Below, in pieces: positions 35,680 to 41,511 of a DNA stretch of 48,135 nucleotides (position 1 is the first letter of the stretch; every line of letters starts with the position of its first letter). The notes under the pieces are model-generated. The model made no database searches, had not been told where the DNA came from, and saw only the letters and a program-made list of their open reading frames with translations. The translations under genes were made by a program, and so were the position numbers. Source of the DNA: Anaerolineales bacterium (GTDB lineage Bacteria > Chloroflexota > Anaerolineae > Anaerolineales > DRMV01); contig JALUDX010000077.1 of the NCBI GenBank assembly GCA_027053355.1, positions 1-48,135 on the forward strand. Reading direction: 5' to 3'.

Positions 35680-35772
35680 ACATTCTTGCCCAGGCCGCCA
35701 AGGCAGTAACGCAGAGGCCATCCTTCCCATCCGTGCGATCTGCGCGATCTGGGTCTCCTCCTTATCAAGGCC

Positions 35773-36567
35773 ATGCCAACGGACAACCAGCCCGTGACAC
35801 CCCTAAACGTTTTTCGTCGCGCTTTATCCCGCCTGGGGCGCGGGTGGGGCATTGCCTTGCGTTTTTTGACCGTGGCGCCCTGGGGCCGCTGGCAGCCCGG
35901 GGACGAAACGCATCTAGGTTGCGCGGCCGCGCTGTTCCCGTGGGTGGGCGCTTTCGTCGGCGGCGCGGTGGCTGCAACACGGTGGGGCGCGCTACGGCTT
36001 CACAGCAGCCCCCCGGTGGCCGCAGCGCTCACGCTGACGGCGTGGGTGCTGCTCACCGGTGGGCTCCATCTGGACGGCCTGATGGACGCGGCCGACGGCC
36101 TGCTGGGCGGTCAAACCCCAGCCCAGCGCCTGGAAATCATGCACGACGAGCGGGTCGGCGCGTTTGGGGTGCTGGCCGCCGCATTGGTGCTGCTGCTCAA
36201 ATACAGCGCGCTCCAAAGCACCTCCACCGCGGCGGTGATCCTGGCGCCAATGGTCGGCCGCTGGGTGCTGGTGGCCGCGATGGGGTTGTTCCCCTACGCG
36301 CGCGAGCAGGGGTTAGGCGGGATGTGGCACGCGCAAATCACCCGCCGCAGCCTGTTCGCGGCCACCCTCGCCGCGCTGGCCGGGCTGGTCACCGCGGGCA
36401 GCCTCGCACTCTGGACTGCCGCCGCGCTGAGCGTTGCCACAGCCGCAGCGTTGGCGATGGCCGCGCAACGCCGCATCCCCGGCCTCACAGGCGACGTGTA
36501 CGGCGCACTGGCCGAAATCAGCGAGGCGCTCTTCCTCCTCGGCAGCCTGTGGTGGCACGCGCTTTAG
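35773..36567 (+). CDS. cobS: Adenosylcobinamide-GDP ribazoletransferase
   Basis: This 264-residue integral membrane protein joins alpha-ribazole (phosphate) to adenosylcobinamide-GDP, the last assembly step of cobalamin. The acidic motif GGLHLDGLMDAADGLLGGQ (about 95-113) followed by EIMHDERVGAFGVLA is the CobS signature, and several hydrophobic segments follow. It is followed by cobU after 68 nt, consistent with a nucleotide-loop assembly operon. Upstream cobalt and corrin genes are absent here, so the cell may salvage cobinamide. Confidence 0.93.
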   Translation: MPTDNQPVTPLNVFRRALSRLGRGWGIALRFLTVAPWGRWQPGDETHLGCAAALFPWVGAFVGGAVAATRWGALRLHSSPPVAAALTLTAWVLLTGGLHLDGLMDAADGLLGGQTPAQRLEIMHDERVGAFGVLAAALVLLLKYSALQSTSTAAVILAPMVGRWVLVAAMGLFPYAREQGLGGMWHAQITRRSLFAATLAALAGLVTAGSLALWTAAALSVATAAALAMAAQRRIPGLTGDVYGALAEISEALFLLGSLWWHAL

Positions 36568-36635
36568 CCTGCGCCTTCCACAACCCCGGCCAGCAGGCAC
36601 CCCATTTCCCCATCACCGCCAGACACGACAAAGCC

Positions 36636-37229
36636 ATGATCAACCGCCAAGCCCTTCGCCCTCTCCCCCGCCTGACCCTCATTCTCGGCGGCGCCCGCAG
36701 CGGCAAATCGACCTACGCCCTGCAACTGGCACGCGCCCACGGCGGGCGGGTGCTTTTCGTCGCCACCGCCACCGCCGGCGACGCGGAAATGGCCGCCCGC
36801 ATTGCCCGGCATCAGGCCGAGCGCCCCCCTTCGTGGGGAACCCGCGAACTGCCCCAAGGCGTGGGGCAAGCCCTGCTGGCCGACCCGCCCCAAGCCGACG
36901 TCCTGCTGCTGGACGACCTTACCCTGCTGGTCAGCAATGTGCTGCTCACGGCTTTAGACGACCCCACCGCGACCGACGCCCAGCGCCAAGCCGAAGCCAT
37001 GGTGGGCGCCGAAATCGACGCCCTGCGCCGCGCCCAACAAACTTTGCCGCTCGCGTGGATCGTGGTCTCCAACGAAGTGGGGTTGGGGCTGGTGCCCCCT
37101 ACCCCTGTGGGACGCCTGTACCGCGACGTGCTCGGCCGCGCCAACCAGCAATTGGCCGCTGCCGCAGATACGGTGGTGCTGATGGTGGCCGGGCTTCCCC
37201 TGTTCCTCAAGGAAGCCAACCATGGATGA
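36636..37229 (+). CDS. cobU: Adenosylcobinamide kinase / adenosylcobinamide-phosphate guanylyltransferase
   Basis: This 197-residue bifunctional enzyme phosphorylates adenosylcobinamide and then adds GMP. The P-loop GGARSGKS is at residues 18-25. ARIARHQAERPPSWGTRELP holds the His that becomes guanylylated. DVLLLDDLTLLVSN and WIVVSNEVGLGLVPPTPVGRLYRDVLG are strongly characteristic. I chose ATG 36636. A far longer in-frame reading back to 35496 is an accident that overlaps upp and cobS. It overlaps the next small gene by 8 nt. Confidence 0.94.
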   Translation: MINRQALRPLPRLTLILGGARSGKSTYALQLARAHGGRVLFVATATAGDAEMAARIARHQAERPPSWGTRELPQGVGQALLADPPQADVLLLDDLTLLVSNVLLTALDDPTATDAQRQAEAMVGAEIDALRRAQQTLPLAWIVVSNEVGLGLVPPTPVGRLYRDVLGRANQQLAAAADTVVLMVAGLPLFLKEANHG

Positions 37230-37491
37230 AGCAACTCTGCGTCGCCTGTTGGAAGAAGCCGCCCGCCTGCCCGACGACGAGGCGCGCCAGCAGTGGTTGG
37301 ACGCGCTGCCCGAAGAGGCCCGCGCCCAAATCTTCGCCCAGGCACAAGCCTTTGCCGAAGCCGCGTTTTCGGCCGCTGCTCGCCACCTTTGGGCTGCGGA
37401 ACACGTCTTCTCGCCGCTAAGCCAGGGCGAAGCGCCCCAACCGCCCTTGCCCACCGCACCCCATCCCCACCCCACCGACCCCGACGCCTGA
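37222..37491 (+). CDS. Small acidic Ala-rich protein overlapping cobU
   Basis: This 89-residue protein has a helical, Glu/Ala-rich first 60 residues (MDEATLRRLLEEAARLPDD, WLDALPEEARAQIFAQAQAF) and a Pro-rich tail. No family is recognised. It starts inside the end of cobU (8-nt overlap) with AAGGAAG upstream, which argues that it is translated together with cobU. The function is unknown. Similar short tails after cobU are not something I can name. Confidence 0.5.
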   Translation: MDEATLRRLLEEAARLPDDEARQQWLDALPEEARAQIFAQAQAFAEAAFSAAARHLWAAEHVFSPLSQGEAPQPPLPTAPHPHPTDPDA

Positions 37492-37612
37492 CCGCCTGCC
37501 ATCGTCCCGCATCCCGCTTCCGTTTTCCGTGTTTTCGACCCGCGTTATCCGCGGTTCCCCCTTGCTCAGGCCGCCCAAACCCCAAAAACCCGACGAATTT
37601 TTGACCAAAGCC
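37492..37612. repeat. Phrase-like repeat DNA before the greA promoter
   Basis: CGTCCCGCATCCCGCTTCCG (from about 37503) resembles, in reverse complement, the left end of the cassette at 40977. GTGTTTTCGACCCGCGTTATCCGCGGTTCC is the phrase type seen in the MITE-like elements. No gene is seen. Confidence 0.5.
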
Positions 37613-37641
37613 TTGTCTCAGAGCATATTTTTGGCTATAAT
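37613..37641 (+). promoter_or_regulatory. Promoter upstream of greA
   Basis: TTGTCT (37613-37618), a 17-bp spacer, and a perfect TATAAT (37636-37641). It is one of the best sigma-70-like promoters in the window. Transcription from about 37648 would give greA a leader of about 300 nt that contains a hairpin and a MITE-like element. Confidence 0.75.
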
Positions 37642-37649
37642 GCCGCACC

Positions 37650-37680
37650 GCGGTGTTCCGGTTTGCTCGGCCAACACCGC
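37650..37680 (+). promoter_or_regulatory. Hairpin at the very start of the greA leader
   Basis: GCGGTGTT (37650-37657) and AACACCGC (37673-37680) pair perfectly around a 15-nt loop and are followed by TTTCGTTATCTTGT. The hairpin begins within a few bases of the expected transcription start. It may stabilise the 5' end, act as an attenuator, or end a tiny RNA. Confidence 0.5.
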
Positions 37681-37692
37681 TTTCGTTATCTT

Positions 37693-37899
37693 GTAACTGT
37701 TCAGCCTTTGGGAAACAGCCCGCGGATGCACGCGGAGGATTACGGATAGAGGCGGATTTTTGGGCGCCAAGGCCGCCAAGAGACGCTAAGGTCGCCAAGA
37801 TGCTGCCAACGGCCGCATCCCGCTTCCTGTGTTTTCTATGCCTTCTCTGTGTCTTCGGTGGTTTTCTGCTCGCGTCATCCGTAGAGGCTGAACAGTTAC
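37693..37899. mobile_element. MITE-like element, copy B (inverted orientation)
   Basis: Perfect 15-bp terminal inverted repeats: GTAACTGTTCAGCCT (37693-37707) and AGGCTGAACAGTTAC (37885-37899). The element is 207 bp and non-coding. Read on the minus strand, its interior follows the same order as copy A (GACGC, AAGACACAGAG, then GGCGCCC...ATCCGC, then AAAGGCTGAACAGTTAC). It sits between the promoter at 37613 and the greA start. Confidence 0.8.
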
Positions 37900-37944
37900 G
37901 TGATCTCACCCTCAGGCTACTCGGCCTGCCCGTAGGAAGGGGCT

Positions 37945-38406
37945 ATGAACGACATCTACCTCACCCCCGAAGGCTACAAAAAACTCGATGAGGAACTGAC
38001 CTACCTGCGCACGGTCAAACGCCAAGAAGTCGCCCAACGGCTACACGAAGCCCTGGCCGAAGGCGGGGAACTCATCGAAAACGCCGAATACGAAGCCGCC
38101 AAGAACGAGCAAGCCTTTGTCGAAGGCCGCATTCAGGAACTGGAATATCTGCTGGCCAACGCCAAAGTGGTGGAACACCTCCCCTCGGACGAGGTGGTCA
38201 TCGGCAGCAAAGTGACCATCGCCTACGACGATGGCGAAGAAGAGACTTACACCGTGGTGGGCGCTGCCGAAGCCGCGCCCGAAGAGGGGCTGATCTCCAA
38301 CGAATCGCCGTTAGGCAAAGCCCTGTTGGGGCACAAGGCGGGCGACACCGTGCAGGTCGAAGCCCCCAACGGCTCGTTTTCCGTAAAAATCGTGCGCATC
38401 GAATGA
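37945..38406 (+). CDS. greA: Transcription elongation factor GreA
   Basis: This 153-residue protein has the N-terminal antiparallel coiled coil (residues about 8-75) with YLTPEGYKKLDEELTYL and the loop region ENAEYEAAKNEQAFVEGRI that enters the polymerase secondary channel (Gre acidic tip), then the FKBP-like C-domain (LISNESPLGKALLGHKAGDTV). It rescues backtracked RNA polymerase by stimulating transcript cleavage. The start follows GGAAGGGG. It overlaps the methyltransferase gene as ATGA. Confidence 0.97.
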   Translation: MNDIYLTPEGYKKLDEELTYLRTVKRQEVAQRLHEALAEGGELIENAEYEAAKNEQAFVEGRIQELEYLLANAKVVEHLPSDEVVIGSKVTIAYDDGEEETYTVVGAAEAAPEEGLISNESPLGKALLGHKAGDTVQVEAPNGSFSVKIVRIE

Positions 38407-39332
38407 ATGACGCGCCTCCCCCCACACCCACCAACGACGACCTCCCGCCCGTCTGCGACTACGAAGGCTCGGATTATCAGCAGCGGTTTTGGGAAGAAGG
38501 CGGCCGCGCCTACGAAGACGGTGCGGAGGCGGTGGCGCTGCGCTATCTGTTGCCGCGCCAAGGCGGCGAACGCCTTCTGGAAATCGGCGCCGGCGCAGGG
38601 CGCAACACCCCTCGCTACCACGGCTATCGCCAAATTGTGCTGCTGGATTACTCGCGCACACAACTACGCCAGGCGCAAGCGCGCTTAGGCCGCAGCGAGC
38701 GTTACCTTTTCGTCGCGGCCAACGCCTACACCCTCCCCTTCGCCGACGGCACCTTCACAGCCGCCACCATGATCCGCACCTTGCACCACATTGCCGAGCC
38801 GCCGCGCGTGCTGCGTGAAACCCGCCGCGTGCTCCGGCCTGAGGGCGTGTTCATCCTGGAATTTGCCAACAAGCGCAACCTGAAGGCCATCGTGCGCTAC
38901 CTGGTGCGCGCCCAAACGTGGAGCCCCTTTAGCCCCGAACCGGTAGAATTTGCCCCCCTGAACTTCGACTTCCATCCCCGCCAAATTTTCGCCTGGCTGG
39001 ACGAAGCGGGTTTTCGCGTGGAAGCCATCCGCACGGTATCGCACTTTCGCGTGGGGCTGCTCAAACGGTGGGTGCCCACCCGGGTGCTGGTGGCGCTGGA
39101 CGCGCTGTCTCAGCCCACGGGGCGCTGGTGGCAACTTTCGCCCAGCGTGTTTCTGCGCGCCCGCGCCGTGGGGGAAGGGGAGCCTGCCGAGGCGGTGGGG
39201 CTCTTTCGCTGCCCCCGTTGCGGCCATGCGCCGCTCCACGAAACCGCCACCGCCCTGGTCTGCCCCGGCTGCGGCGCGCGTTGGGGCATCCGCGACGGCA
39301 TCTACGACTTCAAAGCCCCCCTCGACGGCTAA
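38403..39332 (+). CDS. Class I SAM-dependent methyltransferase with Trm112-like zinc-ribbon tail
   Basis: This 309-residue protein has SAM motif I LLEIGAGAGRNTPRY (about 56-70), motif II LLDYS, motif IV-like MIRTLHHIAEPPRVLRETRRVLRPEG, and a C-terminal segment with two Cys pairs (CPRCGHAPLHE and CPGCGARWGI, about 270-302) that resembles a Trm112-type zinc ribbon. The substrate is unknown. Ubiquinone/menaquinone-type or rRNA/tRNA methylation are both possible. The overlap with greA implies co-transcription. Confidence 0.85.
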   Translation: MNDAPPPTPTNDDLPPVCDYEGSDYQQRFWEEGGRAYEDGAEAVALRYLLPRQGGERLLEIGAGAGRNTPRYHGYRQIVLLDYSRTQLRQAQARLGRSERYLFVAANAYTLPFADGTFTAATMIRTLHHIAEPPRVLRETRRVLRPEGVFILEFANKRNLKAIVRYLVRAQTWSPFSPEPVEFAPLNFDFHPRQIFAWLDEAGFRVEAIRTVSHFRVGLLKRWVPTRVLVALDALSQPTGRWWQLSPSVFLRARAVGEGEPAEAVGLFRCPRCGHAPLHETATALVCPGCGARWGIRDGIYDFKAPLDG

Positions 39333-39366
39333 AACGCCTCTGCCGCCTGCTTTCCGCGTCTTAACC

Positions 39367-39394
39367 TTGACAAACTTCCGGTTTTGAGGACAAT
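39367..39394 (+). promoter_or_regulatory. Promoter of the pheS T-box transcript
   Basis: A perfect TTGACA (39367-39372), a 16-bp spacer and GACAAT (39389-39394). The start point would be near 39401, directly before the T-box stem I. Confidence 0.65.
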
Positions 39395-39400
39395 TAAACC

Positions 39401-39675
39401 CAACGGCAACGACGAAGGAAAGTAGGCCGACGGAAGCCGCCAGAGAGGGGCGGGCACGGGCTGCAACCCGCCCTCGGTGGAAGCCGACCGAAGTTCCCTT
39501 CTGAGCCGCCTGGGTGAACGGGCAGTAGCCCAGGCCGCGGCCCCGGCGTTATCAGGGGAGCCTATCGGCAACCTTGCCCGTAGGCGCAACGAGTGGGCTG
39601 TGCCGCGCACGGCCAACAAGGGTGGTACCGCGGGTTCTCCCTCCCGTCCCTTGATGGGGCGGGAGGTTGTTGTTT
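39401..39675 (+). promoter_or_regulatory. T-box leader of pheS (Phe-tRNA sensing)
   Basis: The T-box signature AACAAGGGTGGTACCGCGG is at 39615-39633 and contains the UGGU that pairs with an uncharged tRNA end. Stem I features precede it: AAAGTAGG (about 39419), CAGAGAGG, an apical GGGCTGCAACCC region, and GGTGGAAGCCGACC. A TTC at 39494-39496 is the likely phenylalanine specifier codon (a second TTC lies at 39499). It is followed by the terminator at 39640-39675. Low Phe-tRNA charging would prevent termination and raise pheS/pheT expression. Confidence 0.93.
39640..39675 (+). terminator. T-box regulated intrinsic terminator
   Basis: CCTCCCGTCCC (39640-39650) pairs with GGGGCGGGAGG (39656-39666), 11 bp with one G-T pair, loop TTGAT, then TTGTTGTTT (39667-39675). 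The competing antiterminator would use the T-box sequence just upstream. Confidence 0.9.
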
Positions 39676-39901
39676 AACGCAAAGACGCAGAGAGATGACG
39701 CAAAGAGCGCAAAGAAATAACGCCAAGGACGCCAAGAGGCCGCCAAGGGCGCCAAGAAAATTCTGTGTCCTCTGTAGTTTTTCTGTGCCTTCTGTGGTTC
39801 CCTGCTTAGCGCGGAGGGGAGCGGGAGATGGCGCAAAGGCGCAGAGGTAACGCAATCGACGCTAATCCGTGCAATCTGTGGATGAAAACAAAGGAGGTCG
39901 T
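39676..39901. repeat. Phrase-like repeat DNA between the T-box and pheS
   Basis: About 220 nt of AACGCAAAGACGCAGAGAG, GCCAAGGACGCCAAGAGGCC, TTCTGTGTCCTCTGTAGTTT and similar phrases, also present inside the MITE-like elements and at 45.1 kb. It lacks their inverted ends. It separates the terminator from the pheS ribosome site (AAAGGAGG at 39890-39897). No gene is seen. Confidence 0.6.
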
Positions 39902-40978
39902 ATGCTGGAAGCACTGGAACGCATTCAACAAGAGGCATTGCAGGCCCTGGCCGAGGCGCAAGATGCCGAGGCGCTCGAGGCCTGGAAGGTGGCCCACCTG
40001 GGGCGCAAGTCGCCGCTGATGCAGGTCTTCCCGCAGATGGGGAGCCTGCCGCCTGAGCAGCGCCCCTTGGTGGGCAGGCGCGCCAACGAGGTGCGCCAGG
40101 CGCTGGAAGCCGCCTATGCCGAGCGCGCCGAGGCGCTGCGCCAGCAGGCGCTGCAGCAGGCGTTGGAAAGCGAGCGGCTGGACATCACCCTGCCGGGACG
40201 CCGTCCGCCTCGCGGCGGCCTGCACCCCGTCACCCAGACCCATCGGCGCATCATCCAGATTTTCGCGGAGATGGGCTTCCAGGTGGTGCGCTCGCGCGAG
40301 GTGGAACTGGACGAGTACAACTTCCAGTTGGTCAACATTCCCCCCCACCACCCGGCGCGCGAAATGCAGGATACGTTCTACATCGACCACGGCGGCGATG
40401 GCGAGCATTACCCCGTGCTGCTGCGCACCCACACCACCGCGGGGCAAATCCACGCCATGCGCGCGGCCACGGGCTACACCGGCGAAGGCCCCCTGCCCGC
40501 AGACCCGCCCCCGCTGCGCGTCATCCTGCCCGGCATGGTCTATCGCTACGAGCAGATTACCGCCCGCTCCGAAATCCAGTTCACCCAGGTGGAAGGCCTG
40601 GCCGTAGGGCGCAGCATCACCTTCAGCGATCTGAAAGGCACCCTCACCGACTTTGCCCGCAGCATGTTCGGCCCCACGGTGCAAACCCGCTTCCGCGCCA
40701 GTTATTTCCCCTTCACCGAGCCCAGCGCAGAGATGGATGTGGAATGCTTCCTCTGCGGCGGCAAAGGCTGCAACGTGTGCAAATACACCGGCTGGCTGGA
40801 AATCCTCGGCTGCGGCGAAGTGCACCCCACCGTGCTCCGCAACGGCGGCTACGACCCCGAAAAATACACCGGCTTTGCCTTCGGCATGGGCCCGGAACGC
40901 ATCACCATGCTGCGCCACCATATTGAGGATATCCGGTATTTTTGGAGTGGTGATTTGAGGTTTTTGGAGCAGTTTTGA
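39902..40978 (+). CDS. pheS: Phenylalanine-tRNA ligase alpha subunit
   Basis: This 358-residue catalytic subunit has an N-terminal coiled-coil tRNA-binding arm (residues about 1-85), class II motif 1 (HPVTQTHRRIIQIFAEMGFQ), motif 2 (LLRTHTTAGQI and the VYRYEQITARSEIQFTQVEGL block), CFLCGGKGCNVCKYTGWLEILGCGEVHP, and motif 3 FGMGPERITMLRH. I chose ATG 39902 behind GGAGG. The stop codon TGA (40976-40978) shares bases with the left inverted repeat of a cassette that separates pheS from pheT. Confidence 0.97.
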   Translation: MLEALERIQQEALQALAEAQDAEALEAWKVAHLGRKSPLMQVFPQMGSLPPEQRPLVGRRANEVRQALEAAYAERAEALRQQALQQALESERLDITLPGRRPPRGGLHPVTQTHRRIIQIFAEMGFQVVRSREVELDEYNFQLVNIPPHHPAREMQDTFYIDHGGDGEHYPVLLRTHTTAGQIHAMRAATGYTGEGPLPADPPPLRVILPGMVYRYEQITARSEIQFTQVEGLAVGRSITFSDLKGTLTDFARSMFGPTVQTRFRASYFPFTEPSAEMDVECFLCGGKGCNVCKYTGWLEILGCGEVHPTVLRNGGYDPEKYTGFAFGMGPERITMLRHHIEDIRYFWSGDLRFLEQF

Positions 40979-41479
40979 TTCGGGAAGCGGGATTCGGGAT
41001 CCGGAAAGCGGCACTTGGCCGCAAGGAGTGATTGTGATGGGTAAGGAATACGGCGGCTTGGAAACGTTGCGAGTTTGGCAAGCGGCAATGGCGTTCGTGG
41101 AAACGATTTACCGTGAGGTAATTCCGCACTTGCCCTCCAATGAACGTTTTGCGTTGCGCGACCAACTTCAGCGTGCTGTGCAGAGCATTCCTGCCAACCT
41201 GGCCGAAGGCTATGGACGCTATCATTTCGCCGACCGTATTCGCTTTTGTTACATCGCTCGCGGTTCAGTAGAAGAGGTCTTTACCTTCCTGGAAATCGCT
41301 CGTCGACTGAATTACATTTCTGAGGATAACCACCGCCGGGTTCAACAAGAACTGCAACGCGTCAAACAGATGATCAACGGCTATATCCGTTATTTGCGAA
41401 GCCAACAGCATGCCCCGCACACTTCTCCGAAGAAGTAACGTCACCCCCAACCCGCATCCCGCATCCCTCATCCCGTATC
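40977..41479 (+). mobile_element. Candidate mobile cassette carrying a four-helix-bundle gene
   Basis: The left repeat 40977-41000 begins GATTCGGGAAGCGGG. The right repeat 41456-41479 reads, in reverse complement, GATACGGGATGAGGG. The full 24-nt ends agree at 20 of 24 positions. Between them is one complete small gene. Removing the element would leave about 32 nt between the pheS stop and pheT, including pheT's own GGAGG. Pieces like these ends occur alone at about 32758, 37503 and 37816. No transposase is encoded. Confidence 0.7.
41037..41438 (+). CDS. Four-helix-bundle protein (S23/IVS family)
   Basis: This 133-residue protein matches the family of proteins first found in 23S rRNA intervening sequences: LRVWQAAMAFVETIYREVI, LRDQLQRAVQSIPANLAEGYGR, FLEIARRLNYIS. 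Related proteins (Avd) help diversity-generating retroelements, but no reverse transcriptase is present here. I chose ATG 41037, 8 nt after AAGGAG (41023-41028). GTGs at 41028 and 41034 are alternatives. A small hairpin (GCGGC/GCCGC, 41008-41022) lies just before the ribosome site. The gene's place inside the pheS-pheT pair is unusual. Confidence 0.9.
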   Translation: MGKEYGGLETLRVWQAAMAFVETIYREVIPHLPSNERFALRDQLQRAVQSIPANLAEGYGRYHFADRIRFCYIARGSVEEVFTFLEIARRLNYISEDNHRRVQQELQRVKQMINGYIRYLRSQQHAPHTSPKK

Positions 41480-41511
41480 ACGAGTTTCCCCCTTTCCCCC
41501 GGAGGCCCCCC

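Noticed and set aside
35496-36635. Long N-terminal extension of CobU
   Set aside because: It overlaps upp and cobS in another frame and is Arg/Pro/Ala-rich. The conserved protein begins at 36636.
41037-41438. Avd-type accessory protein of a diversity-generating retroelement
   Set aside because: The family is the same, but no reverse transcriptase, template repeat or variable repeat is present nearby.
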